64,000 bases of DNA from Paenibacillus illinoisensis NBRC 15959 (GTDB lineage: Bacteria > Bacillota > Bacilli > Paenibacillales > Paenibacillaceae): contig NZ_BIME01000002.1 in assembly GCF_004000925.1 (NCBI RefSeq), forward strand, positions 620,001 through 684,000, given 5' to 3'. Of this stretch, positions 51,508 to 60,526 are shown piece by piece. How positions within the stretch are numbered: position 1 is the stretch's first letter; the number at the start of each line of letters is the position of its first letter. Position numbers and translations under genes: made by a program. Under the pieces are notes generated by a model. It was not told the origin of the DNA and did no database searches. It saw only the letters and a list, made by a program, of their open reading frames with translations.

Positions 51508-52426
51508 TCCGTTTTTCCTCCTCGGCTCCGATTACATTGAGAAAATAATGCTCCAAATTCTCTTCTTCAATGTTAAGCATGGTAAGCGGTACTTCATGAT
51601 GAGCAAGCAATCTCGCAATATGTTCGGGATGTTTAACGGCATGATCGTCTGGTAGCGCAAAGCCGTTCGAAGTCGAATGTACCGCATACCCGGACTCTGT
51701 AAGAATAGCTTGAGCCTTTCGATCATCTTTTGTCCCGATTATCAACTGCTTTCGGCGGATAGTTTCAAAGTCTTTTGTTGTCAGTTCTTCAAGCAATACG
51801 CCTTTGTGAATAATGCCGATTCGAGAAGCCATTTTGGATATTTCCTCAAGGATATGGCTCGATATAAACACGGTAACCCCTTGTTGAGAAGCTAGAGCTT
51901 TCAGCAGCTCCCTTATCTCGACAATTCCGGCTGGATCAAGCGCATTGGTTGGCTCATCAAGAATCAGGACGTCAGGCTTATGAATTAACGCTTTGGCCAA
52001 TCCAAGTTTCTGCGCGTTACCAAGTGACAAATCTCTTGCCTTACTATCCGTATATTGGGTCAAATTCAATTGCTCCATAATTTCGTTAACTGCCCTCGGA
52101 ACCGATAATCCTCGCAATTTGGCCATTAAACTCAAGTTTTCCCTAACCGTAAAGGTAGGGTAGGCATAAGGAACTTCCACCATATAACCTACTCGTCTTG
52201 ACAAATCAGGATTCCCATTCGCCCAGCGCTGACCAAACAAATACACTTCTCCGGAAGAAGGCTTACTCATTCCGAGAAGAGCTCGGATGGTTGTCGTTTT
52301 CCCTGCACCGTTCAACCCCAGGAATCCATAGATTTCTCCTTTCTTAACGGAAATCGAAACGCGATCTACAATGACTTTATTCCCGTACTGCTTGGTCAAG
52401 TTAACGGTTCGAATAATATCTTCCAT
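51482..52426 (-). CDS. BcrA-type ABC transporter ATPase
   Basis: 314 residues from ATG 52426 (GGAAGGA upstream). Walker A LGLNGAGKTTTIRALLG, Q-loop VGYMVEVPYAYPTF, signature LSLGNAQKLGLAKAL (LSLGN rather than LSGGQ, common in this subgroup), Walker B VLILDEPTNALDPAGI and the switch His in FISSHILEEI. The C-terminal ~90 residues form the extra domain of BcrA/NatA-type exporters linked to peptide-antibiotic resistance. Translationally coupled to the permease. Substrate unknown. Confidence 0.9.
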   Translation of the reverse strand: MEDIIRTVNLTKQYGNKVIVDRVSISVKKGEIYGFLGLNGAGKTTTIRALLGMSKPSSGEVYLFGQRWANGNPDLSRRVGYMVEVPYAYPTFTVRENLSLMAKLRGLSVPRAVNEIMEQLNLTQYTDSKARDLSLGNAQKLGLAKALIHKPDVLILDEPTNALDPAGIVEIRELLKALASQQGVTVFISSHILEEISKMASRIGIIHKGVLLEELTTKDFETIRRKQLIIGTKDDRKAQAILTESGYAVHSTSNGFALPDDHAVKHPEHIARLLAHHEVPLTMLNIEEENLEHYFLNVIGAEEEKRIETIVDSL

Positions 52427-52517
52427 AGTAACAGTCCTTCCATAACCTAAATTAAAAGAATAAAAGAGCCGATAGCCATATGAGATGTTGAAAAGAATTC
52501 CACTGGCCTTGACCAAA

Positions 52518-54086
52518 TCAATTTGCGCGATAAATGGAATTCAAGTAATTCGAAATCGATGCGGTATCATGAATGTAGGCCCGCAGTGCGATGTAACCGT
52601 CAGGACGAATCAATACGAGTTCATTACTTTTTATATCGTAAATCCGATAGGCATTCCCTCCGGTATCCGTTATACCTTCCACTTTTTCCACATGCGATGG
52701 AAGGATGCAATGCACATGGAGTTCGTCGTAGGCGAAGTTTTTCAAAGAAAGATGATCTGTGCGGTTTACAAAAGCCAACAGAGTCCAGTGTGGGCCGCGC
52801 AATAAGTCAAATACACTTCCTGTAAATCCTATACCTTGCAGACCCTCGGCATTAGGAGCACGGTCCCCGGCCAATGAACGGGTAACATTCCTGCGAGCAG
52901 ACGGGCGGGTAAGAGAACTTGACCGATAGGAAATGAGAAGCCCACTTGTCAGATCGTCGGATATGGTGCTCAACGATTGGGACAACCCTCCGCCTTCAGT
53001 CGCCGTTCCTATGACCCCTTGCATCTTCTTCGTGCTGTCCTCAAGCACGGCTTGAGCCACTGGGCGGCGCTCCTCATCGTATGTGTCGAGCAGTTCGGTG
53101 TCTGCTCCGCGTAAGACAGCCGCCAGCTTCCAGCCGAGGTTGTACGCGTCTTGCATCCCCGTATTCATGCCTTGACCGCCGGCCGGCGAATGAACGTGAG
53201 CAGCATCGCCTGCAAGGAAGACCCGGCCGTTACGGTAACATTCAACCATACGGACATTGACCCGGTAGATGGAAAGCCAGGAAGCATCCGTGAGCTGAAC
53301 AAGTCCTGTCCCGGCCCGACGCTCAAACATGGCTTGATACGCCTCGAGTGACGGCTGCTCTGGTTCTTCGATGTCTGCCGGAATTGTAGCCTGCAGCTGC
53401 CAAATATCGGATTTCGGCAGTGGTGTCACCCCGACCATCCCCTCCGAAGATGTCCAGATATGAATATGATCGCGGTCCAACCCTTCCAATCGTACATCGC
53501 CAAGATACCATCGCTCCTGATCGTGTGTTTTCCCAACCAGCGGTAAGTGAATAAACTTGCGGATATTGCTTTTCCCCCCGTCAGCGCCGACGACATAACG
53601 AGCGCGAATTTGCTCTTCTCCTTGCGGTGTATTCAAGGTTACCGTCACACCATCCAAATCCTGTTCAAGCCCTACAGCTTCCACGCCCAACTCGACTTGA
53701 CCGCCAAGCGCCGCATAGCGGTCGCGCAATGCTTTTTCCACATCATACTGAGCAATCCAGACCGGATCACGATAGGGTGTCTCCAGTTCGGCGCTGGCTG
53801 CAACGGTAATAGCAGGCTTGTCGACACTCCTGCCATCTGCGGTATAGTAACGAACAGGCAAATCCACAACACCTGTGTCCATAATGTAATTAACGGCCTC
53901 CAAATCATCAACAACCTCAAGCGAGCGGGGCTGGATTGCTTTGGCGCGAGACGCTACGTTATATAAGGCGCTTCGTTCAATAATACGATGGTCGACGTTT
54001 CGACGGGCAAGGTCGCAGGCAAGTGTAAGCCCTGTTGGGCCGGCCCCGACAATGAGAACATCAACATAAGACTGCGCGGTTTTCAT
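52518..54086 (-). CDS. FAD-dependent aromatic hydroxylase
   Basis: 522 residues of the group A flavoprotein monooxygenases (PgaE/RdmE, MhpA-like). FAD motif VLIVGAGPTGLTLACDLARR, the DG fold VVGADGGKSNIRKF and the GD motif RVFLAGDAAHVHSPAGGQGMN are intact; a thioredoxin-like C-terminal domain (about 400-522) ends the protein. It hydroxylates aromatic compounds or inactivates polyketide-type antibiotics with NADPH and O2. AAGGAGG-type ribosome site. It diverges from a TetR gene with a palindromic operator between, so induction by substrate is likely. Confidence 0.9.
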   Translation of the reverse strand: MKTAQSYVDVLIVGAGPTGLTLACDLARRNVDHRIIERSALYNVASRAKAIQPRSLEVVDDLEAVNYIMDTGVVDLPVRYYTADGRSVDKPAITVAASAELETPYRDPVWIAQYDVEKALRDRYAALGGQVELGVEAVGLEQDLDGVTVTLNTPQGEEQIRARYVVGADGGKSNIRKFIHLPLVGKTHDQERWYLGDVRLEGLDRDHIHIWTSSEGMVGVTPLPKSDIWQLQATIPADIEEPEQPSLEAYQAMFERRAGTGLVQLTDASWLSIYRVNVRMVECYRNGRVFLAGDAAHVHSPAGGQGMNTGMQDAYNLGWKLAAVLRGADTELLDTYDEERRPVAQAVLEDSTKKMQGVIGTATEGGGLSQSLSTISDDLTSGLLISYRSSSLTRPSARRNVTRSLAGDRAPNAEGLQGIGFTGSVFDLLRGPHWTLLAFVNRTDHLSLKNFAYDELHVHCILPSHVEKVEGITDTGGNAYRIYDIKSNELVLIRPDGYIALRAYIHDTASISNYLNSIYRAN

Positions 54087-54134
54087 GGATAAATTCCTCC
54101 TTGATCATTGATATTCATATGTTGCATTGATTAT

Positions 54135-54154
54135 ACTACACCGTGCAGTGTAGT
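54135..54154. promoter_or_regulatory. Operator between the FAD monooxygenase and TetR genes
   Basis: ACTACAC-cgtgca-GTGTAGT, perfect 7-bp arms, 20 bp in all, placed 50 bp from each start codon. Expected binding site of the adjacent TetR protein. Confidence 0.7.
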
Positions 54155-54207
54155 TTGTAAAGTGGAACTCATTTTTGATAGTATACCTATAGGGGGGAAA
54201 CATAAGG

Positions 54208-54834
54208 ATGGATAATACGGAAAACAAAAAAATCCGCAAAGGCTCTTCAGACAAACGAGCCAAAATTATTGCGGCAGCACGAGACCTGTTTCTTTCAGAT
54301 GGGTTTGATCGTTCCAGCGTCGATGCAATTGCAGCTAAAGCGGGAGTTTCCAAACGGACCGTTTATGATTATTATGGCGACAAACAGAACTTGCTGCTTG
54401 CTGTTGTGGAAGAAACCAGTGAGGCGGTTCTGGACATGATCAAGCAAGGGATATCAGACTACCTCTGGGAATTTGAGGATCTAGAGCAGGCGCTTATCTT
54501 ATTCTGCGAACAATTCGTAGCTTCTGCGAACGGTTCGTCCGATTACAGCGCTTTGATGCGTCTGGTTACTATGGAAGCCGCCAACCTGCCAGGCTCGTTT
54601 TTGGAAAAGCTGGATAACGCAACGGAAGAGGGGATTATCAGGAGGTTTACCGAGTTTGGACAAGCCGGACTGCTCGCTGTGCCAGATCCTGTAATGGCTA
54701 CAAAGCACTTTGCTGCCTTAACGTTTTTGTTGGTATTTGATCAACCGATAAAAGCAAGCGATTTGGAGGAGGAGCAAACCAAACGTATCATCACAGAAGG
54801 CGTACGCGTCTTTCTTTGCGCTTATGGAAAATAG
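54208..54834 (+). CDS. TetR-family regulator
   Basis: 208 residues. DNA-binding part: SDKRAKIIAAARDLFLSDGFDRSSVDAIAAKAGVSKRTVYDYYGDK (parts: ARDLFLSDGF, VDAIAAKAGVSKRTVYDYY). The ligand domain resembles AcrR-C-like TetR_C regulators (LEQALILFCEQFV, EAANLPGSFLEKL). GGGGGG lies about 12 nt upstream. Likely represses the divergent FAD monooxygenase and itself through the 54135 palindrome. Confidence 0.9.
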   Translation: MDNTENKKIRKGSSDKRAKIIAAARDLFLSDGFDRSSVDAIAAKAGVSKRTVYDYYGDKQNLLLAVVEETSEAVLDMIKQGISDYLWEFEDLEQALILFCEQFVASANGSSDYSALMRLVTMEAANLPGSFLEKLDNATEEGIIRRFTEFGQAGLLAVPDPVMATKHFAALTFLLVFDQPIKASDLEEEQTKRIITEGVRVFLCAYGK

Positions 54835-55311
54835 CAGGGAAGAGAAGTGAGGAGATCAGTGTTCCTCTCTTAAAGAAAATCATTGAGATGAGATATCAAT
54901 CGTTCCCAAAAATAGCTCACAAGTATAGTTATCAATAAGCAAATAAATTACATCGACTGAAATCTCAAAAAAATAGTTGATTCATATGAAAACATATCGA
55001 ATTTTTTAAAACCGTTAAGTTTAATATTAACGGTTTTTTGTTGTAATATCGTCGTGGTATTGAAAAATCTCCATTGAAGAATATACAGCGGATATCGAGA
55101 GACTAGAACATGGTCCCATTGCCAGTTAGGCGTATATCTAATCGTATCTTGCCCTTCAATTCATTCAACTAACAGGAGAACTTTACTTCAATGTCGTATA
55201 GGAGCCGGTCGATCATAAGAACCGCCTATTTTTTAGAACTTAAGAATAGGATGAGTAAATAAGTTCGTCATATGATTTAGTTTAAGTTGACTAGGAAAGG
55301 AGTTTCACAAG
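54835..55311. other. 477-bp gap
   Basis: Contains a terminator at 55010-55039 and, at 55098-55126, a stretch (GAGACTAGAACATGGTCCCA) resembling the left part of repeat copy B (58503). No supportable gene. Confidence 0.4.
55010..55039 (+). terminator. Terminator-like hairpin
   Basis: AACCGTTAA-gtttaata-TTAACGGTT followed by TTTT. It lies 175 bp past the TetR stop. Confidence 0.65.
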
Positions 55312-55855
55312 TTGCCTACTTTAAAAGAATTCGACTTAGATATTCCTTACCATTGCTTCTCTTTACGAACGTTATTTTGGAAAATATAAAACGAATGATG
55401 CATGGAAGGTCTTAATTAGTTGTGTATCTGAAGTTACTGATCCTAGAGTAGTTACCTCTGGAGGAGTTTGCGAAACGCAAATACAATTTCCTGTTGATTC
55501 ATTCTTCTTGATGAATGATCAACAAAAGAAACAAGTGACATTTGATTTGTTAAGAAAAGGGCTTGATAAGGTCATTCCTGAAAAGGGATGGGATTCAGAT
55601 TCTTTCGAGCAGGCGTTCTTAAAGGTAATTGAAGGAGATATGAGAAACGAATGGTTTTGGAGAAAACTAATTTCAAGTCCTGACAGAAGATTAAAAGCAG
55701 GTTTATATATTGTGCATGAAGTAACTTTTGTAATTGGATACTTAATTGTCATTGATAAATCAGATCAAGAAGTTCTTCGTATAGAGGCATTTTGGGATCG
55801 TCCAAACGAATGGGCTTATGCTCAACATCTCGGAAAAATACAATGGCTCTCTTAG
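55312..55855 (+). pseudogene. Unknown protein gene with a +1 frameshift near its start
   Basis: TTG 55312 has a good GGAAAGGAG site and begins LPTLKEFDLDIPYH; the frame then closes at TAA 55387. The next frame, open from about 55345, continues SLYERYFGKYKTNDAWKVL, VVTSGGVCETQIQFPVDSFF, KGWDSDSFEQAFLKVI and RIEAFWDRPNEWAYAQHL to TAA 55855. Removing one base near 55350 gives a 180-residue soluble acidic protein. I do not recognise the family; size and character are like immunity proteins of polymorphic toxin systems, but no toxin is nearby. As written, only a product from ATG 55508 (115 residues) would be made. Confidence 0.6.
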
Positions 55856-56053
55856 AATGAAGTTTCTCTTTTCAATAAAGACAATAAGTTGGTCCGTCAA
55901 ATATCGCTAATGAACAGATGATAAGACTACCCTGCCGCTGCCGTCATTATACCAACGAGAAACGTTAATTCAACAAGATATTACGGTAGCCGATTTTCAT
56001 AATCAGCTGCCGCTTTCTCTTGAGACGAAGGATAATTTACATCTGTCAGATAA

Positions 56054-57442
56054 CTAGGACTCATGCAACTGCCCTGTCTCCTTGTGCCGCCAATGTATGA
56101 ATACCAATGACAATGCAATTAACGTGAGGATCATTCCAAGTATTCGAAATCCTTCGAAGCTGAAGTTATCTCCCATTACAATGCTAATCAGCAAAGAAGA
56201 GAGAATGGTTCCCAGGTATCTTGAAGTATTGAATATTCCAGATGCTACACCAATAATTTCTTTTGGTGAACTTTTGAATAAGGCCGCTTGCATAGCGACA
56301 CTGTTCAACCCGTTGCTAATACCGAATGCAGCTAAAGCAAGACACACACTGATAACCGGTGAAGTCTGATCCAGTGTCACGATCAACACGGACCCCAATG
56401 TCATCAGCATTCCGGACATAAGCAATGCTGGCCCGGGTCCTGATTTATCGATCCAGCGTCCTGCTATTGGAGAAGCAATGAGCGAACACAAGCCTAAGCT
56501 TAGCATGAGCATCCCTGTATGAAACTCGCTGACTTGACGTACGATTTGCAAGTAGGACGGAAGCCCAAAAAAGAGAGAGTAAAAAAGCAAGTTAACGACC
56601 ATGAATTCGACGTTGATCCAAGTCATTGCAGGATATTTAGCGAATGTGCGTAAAGGAATAAAGGGTGCCTTCGCTTTTAACTCATGTCGCACGAAAGCTC
56701 CCAGTCCAACGAAGCCAATAAGCCCGACAATAACGTTGTTAAATGAAATCTGACCAGATGATTTTGCGGACAATAATCCAACGAGCAGAGCAACGAGACC
56801 CACGGTGAATAGCAGAACTCCTGATGCATCAATCAAATCAAACCATTTGCGAAAGGACATGTTGCGAGCAACGGATGTGGTAGACGGATCATCCTCAGGA
56901 ATATGCCTCCAAGCTAATAAAAAGCTTGTTACCACGAAAGGAATATTAACCAAAAAGATAGCAGGCCAGCCCCACCAGTGAATGATGACCCCGCCAATAA
57001 AGGGGCCAATCGCTGCCGCTCCGGACAGAAATATGGACAACACTGACAGTGCAGTTGCTTGTTTCTCCGTAATATGAATTCGCACAATGGCCATTCCAAC
57101 CGCAACCATCATGCTTGTTCCGATGGATTGCACAATGCGGAACACGATGAGCCATCCAAAGTTTGGGGATAGTGGAGCTAATAATGATGCAGTGAAGGAT
57201 ACAACAAGTCCGCTAAGAAATATCCTCCTCCTACCGAATAAATCGCTGGCTTTTCCCATGATCGGTTGAGCGATAGCACTCGCAATGTAGAACGAAAAAA
57301 TAATCCAGGATACCACTGTAAAGTCGAGATGGAACACATTTTGCAGCCTTGGAATAGCAACTGAAACCATTGAAGAATTCAAAGGGTTCAATAGAATCCC
57401 TAGTCCAACGGAAATCATCAACCACCTACTGCGAATACTCAT
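56054..57442 (-). CDS. DHA2-type MFS drug exporter
   Basis: 462 residues, twelve to fourteen membrane helices. Motif A-like GKASDLFGRRRIFLSG after helix 2, an antiporter motif C region SGAAAIGPFIGGVI in helix 5, and the early LNSSMVSVAIPRLQ typical of EmrB/QacA-like exporters. GGAGG before the ATG. It is divergent from a LysR gene 115 bp away, which probably controls it. Expected to expel toxic hydrophobic compounds with proton motive force. Confidence 0.88.
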   Translation of the reverse strand: MSIRSRWLMISVGLGILLNPLNSSMVSVAIPRLQNVFHLDFTVVSWIIFSFYIASAIAQPIMGKASDLFGRRRIFLSGLVVSFTASLLAPLSPNFGWLIVFRIVQSIGTSMMVAVGMAIVRIHITEKQATALSVLSIFLSGAAAIGPFIGGVIIHWWGWPAIFLVNIPFVVTSFLLAWRHIPEDDPSTTSVARNMSFRKWFDLIDASGVLLFTVGLVALLVGLLSAKSSGQISFNNVIVGLIGFVGLGAFVRHELKAKAPFIPLRTFAKYPAMTWINVEFMVVNLLFYSLFFGLPSYLQIVRQVSEFHTGMLMLSLGLCSLIASPIAGRWIDKSGPGPALLMSGMLMTLGSVLIVTLDQTSPVISVCLALAAFGISNGLNSVAMQAALFKSSPKEIIGVASGIFNTSRYLGTILSSLLISIVMGDNFSFEGFRILGMILTLIALSLVFIHWRHKETGQLHES

Positions 57443-57557
57443 TTCAATCCTCCACTCTGTATATTAGTGTCATCATCGTACTTGAAAACATTTATTTATT
57501 CCAATGCATTTCATGTTATGATTTCATTGACTCAAAGGAATGAGTGGAGGGTGTAAA

Positions 57558-58445
57558 ATGGAACTTCTTCAACTGAAATATTTTCTCGAGGTAGCTCGTT
57601 TGGAACATATGACCGAAGCAGCACGAAGTCTGCATGTCACTCAATCATCACTAAGCAAAACGATTGGGCGCTTGGAGGAGGATTTGGGAGTCCCGTTATT
57701 CGATCGAGTAGGGAGGAAACTGCGATTGAATGAGTTTGGTAGCAGATTCTATCTCCGTGCAGAAAGGGCATTGTTTGAATTGGAACAGGGGGAGCAGGAG
57801 ATTAGCGATTTGTCCAGCCCAGAACATGGCACACTCGAATTGGCGGTGACCACCGCAAGCACATTGCCTCAGATCCTTCGAGAGTTTCGGAACAAGCGAC
57901 CCGATATCCAATTTCATGTGCAAATGCTCACCACGCAGGAAATGGTTACGCTTCTTCATAGAGGAGAGGTTGATTTTTGCTTGTCCTCACCTCCTATACG
58001 AGGGGAAGACATCGAATGTCAAATCATGTTTGTCGACCCGATTCTTGTAGCTGTTCCCAAAGGGCATCGGCTTGCTGACCGAAACAACATATCTTTGACT
58101 GAGCTAAGGGATGAATGTTTTGTTGGTGTAAAAAGAGGCTACGGTACTCGCGATCTGGTGGATTCTATATGCAAATCGGCTGGATTTATACCTACATATG
58201 TGTATGAAGGTGATGAACCTGCAAGGCTAAGTTCTCTAGTGGAAGCTGGGATTGGCATAGCCTTTATACCAAGTACGGCAAGGTATTCTGAGGCACATAT
58301 CAAATATCTCAAAGTAGAAAATCATGAATTGGTACGGGAGATCGCTTTGTTATGGCAGAGGAGTCGGTACATTTCACGAGCGGCTCACGAATTCCGTGAG
58401 GTAGTTATAGAATATTTCAGGACGATATCCAAACAGACAATTTAA
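57558..58445 (+). CDS. LysR-family regulator
   Basis: 295 residues. N-terminal winged helix-turn-helix MELLQLKYFLEVARLEHMTEAARSLHVTQSSLSKTIGRLEEDLGVPLFDR (parts: YFLEVARLEHMTEAA, TQSSLSKTIGRLEEDLG). The C-terminal effector domain has two alpha/beta lobes similar to CynR/YwbI-type. ATG 57558 is chosen because GGAGGGTG then lies at normal spacing; an in-frame ATG at 57540 has none. Divergent MFS gene is the presumed target. Confidence 0.9.
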   Translation: MELLQLKYFLEVARLEHMTEAARSLHVTQSSLSKTIGRLEEDLGVPLFDRVGRKLRLNEFGSRFYLRAERALFELEQGEQEISDLSSPEHGTLELAVTTASTLPQILREFRNKRPDIQFHVQMLTTQEMVTLLHRGEVDFCLSSPPIRGEDIECQIMFVDPILVAVPKGHRLADRNNISLTELRDECFVGVKRGYGTRDLVDSICKSAGFIPTYVYEGDEPARLSSLVEAGIGIAFIPSTARYSEAHIKYLKVENHELVREIALLWQRSRYISRAAHEFREVVIEYFRTISKQTI

Positions 58446-58502
58446 TTATCCGACATCTAATACCATCCGTTTATTCCGCGAGGTAGAAAAGAAAAATGTT
58501 GA

Positions 58503-58576
58503 GGGACAAGGATATGGTCCCATTGAAGTCGCTATTTAGCGGCTTTTTTTATTGTATCGGTACAAGTTCTTGTCCC
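58503..58576. repeat. Copy B of the ~75-bp hairpin element
   Basis: Left end GGGACAAG (58503-58510), internal AAGTCGCTAT/AGCGGCTT hairpin followed by TTTTTTT (58525-58550), right end AAGTTCTTGTCCC (58564-58576). It follows the LysR gene and probably serves as its terminator. Same layout as copy A. Confidence 0.65.
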
Positions 58577-58730
58577 AAGATCACTACATGCATGCATTCA
58601 TTCATTGCTGATCCTTTTCCTTCCTTTTTTTCTTGAAGTCCAAGCTCATTTGACACATACTTAAATTTATTTACTCCAACATTACGGCTTGGCGGGAAAA
58701 ATTCCTTGGTCTTACAGGGGGTGGAAGGTT

Positions 58731-60491
58731 GTGAGCACAAAAATCACCAGATGGACGCTGCGATCCAAATTCATCGTGATCTTGCTGTTCTTCGGTGTGT
58801 TTCCCATGATTGTTATCGGCTGGGCTGGATATGACGCCTCCAGACGTACAATCATTCACCAAGCTATGGAAATCCAGTCTCGTTTACTCGAACAGACAGT
58901 TGCCTCGGTAGACAGTGAGCTGTCCATGTACCAAATGCTCGCTGGATCGTTTGGGCAGGAGGAAAGCGTCCGCCAGATGCTTGATCCGGAATCTTCACCA
59001 GACGATCTGAGGCGGTACATCAAGGAATGGGATATGTTCAATCAATTGATGAGCAAACTGGTCTTTTCCAAATTCGACAAAACGCCCTCCATCATCATTT
59101 ACGGCTATAACCGTAAAGTGTTCACGAGTTGGGGTGCTGACGGCAGTAGGCTAGCCGATTATCTGGACAGCAAGGCGGAGTTCAAAAAAGTGCTGAAAGC
59201 CGGAAGCGGCGGACGGTTCGTATGGGTAGCTCCACATCTGGCGTTCGATCCGTCAAGCGCGCCAGAGCCTATGCTCACTTATGAGGCCGGATATACGGAT
59301 GCAGAATCCGGTGCAGAGTGGGGGAAAATACTGATTTCGAGTTCGGTGGCGGCCCTGGTAGACGATCTGGCTTCAAATAACCAGTTTATCATCGCGAAAC
59401 CGGATGGTTCGCGGGTGTATTCTGACTCGGATGCAACCGTGCCCGATGCAATCCTCCAAGAAGCTGTCGCAGCAGATTACGATAAAGTCGCCACCGTATT
59501 GAATCAGGGGGAAAGCATGAACAATTCTCTCTATATATCTGCCAAACTCCTGAATGATTGGGTCGTCGTCAAGGAAATTCCCTACCAGAATTTACTGTCC
59601 GAGCTGGCACAAATCCGCAACATCCTGCTGGTGGTCATCGGACTCTGCGCATTACTATCCATCCTACTTGGACACTTGTTCACCGGTAGAATCCTGCGGC
59701 CGATTAAGCAGATGGTCCGCGTCATGAGAAGGATCGGGTCCGGGGAATGGACGCATCTTCCGCTTATTCGCACCGACCCTGAGCTTGACCTGCTCCAGCG
59801 TTCATTCCTGAGCATGACCTCCGATTTGAAGGAATTGCATGAGCGCATGGAAATGGAGCAGCGACAGAAGCTAGAACTAGAGTTACAAACGCTGCTATCA
59901 CAAATTCAGCCCCATATGATTAAGAATACCCTGGCGGTGATCAGTGGGTTGGCGTTACACGGACAGATGGAGCAGATCCGTGAGGTCGTCCATGCTCTGG
60001 GATACTTTCTATCATCAAAAATATATCCAGAGAACCCCCTCGTGACTGTTGAAGAGGATCTGGATGCACTGCAGCATTATCTGACCATTATGCGGATTCG
60101 CTACCCGGACCGCATTCATGTCCTGATTGATGTACCAGACGCACTGCTTGGGCAGTATATCCCCCGCTTTACTTTGCAGCCGCTGGTGGAAAACAGTATC
60201 TATCATGGTATGTACGGTGAGGCAGCCATTCATATCTGGATTCAGGCTTATGATATATCCGACACCTTCACCATCACCGTTTCCGACAACGGGGCCGGTA
60301 CAGCCAGTCGTCCACTCGAATCGACCTTAGAAGTGGAGGATATAGAGCAGATGCAAACATATTCTGGCATTGGGTTGTCCAATATTCAGCAACGCATTGC
60401 CCTGTATTTCGGTGGAGCAGGAACCTTGCAATTCGAAAGCTCTCCAGGATCCGGCGCCCAGGTGGAGATAACGATACCGAAGCGACAATAA
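58731..60491 (+). CDS. YesM-type sensor histidine kinase
   Basis: 586 residues from GTG 58731 (GGGGGTGGAAGG upstream). TM1 (about 13-35), a large extracellular dCache-like sensor (about 36-290), TM2 (about 298-320), HAMP, then the His_kinase domain with QIQPHMIKNTLAVISG (usual form QINPHFLYNTL; the phospho-His is kept) and ATPase motifs LVENSIYHG, VSDNGAG and GIGLSNIQQRI. It pairs with the AraC-type regulator 35 bp downstream and probably senses an external oligosaccharide or its binding protein. Confidence 0.9.
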   Translation: MSTKITRWTLRSKFIVILLFFGVFPMIVIGWAGYDASRRTIIHQAMEIQSRLLEQTVASVDSELSMYQMLAGSFGQEESVRQMLDPESSPDDLRRYIKEWDMFNQLMSKLVFSKFDKTPSIIIYGYNRKVFTSWGADGSRLADYLDSKAEFKKVLKAGSGGRFVWVAPHLAFDPSSAPEPMLTYEAGYTDAESGAEWGKILISSSVAALVDDLASNNQFIIAKPDGSRVYSDSDATVPDAILQEAVAADYDKVATVLNQGESMNNSLYISAKLLNDWVVVKEIPYQNLLSELAQIRNILLVVIGLCALLSILLGHLFTGRILRPIKQMVRVMRRIGSGEWTHLPLIRTDPELDLLQRSFLSMTSDLKELHERMEMEQRQKLELELQTLLSQIQPHMIKNTLAVISGLALHGQMEQIREVVHALGYFLSSKIYPENPLVTVEEDLDALQHYLTIMRIRYPDRIHVLIDVPDALLGQYIPRFTLQPLVENSIYHGMYGEAAIHIWIQAYDISDTFTITVSDNGAGTASRPLESTLEVEDIEQMQTYSGIGLSNIQQRIALYFGGAGTLQFESSPGSGAQVEITIPKRQ

Positions 60492-60526
60492 GATAAAAAA
60501 TGCTGTGTTCATAAGGAGGCGACAAC

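Noticed and set aside
55312..55855. Calling this gene a toxin immunity protein
   Set aside because: Only its size and acidity suggest it; there is no toxin neighbour and no recognised motif, so it is left as unknown.
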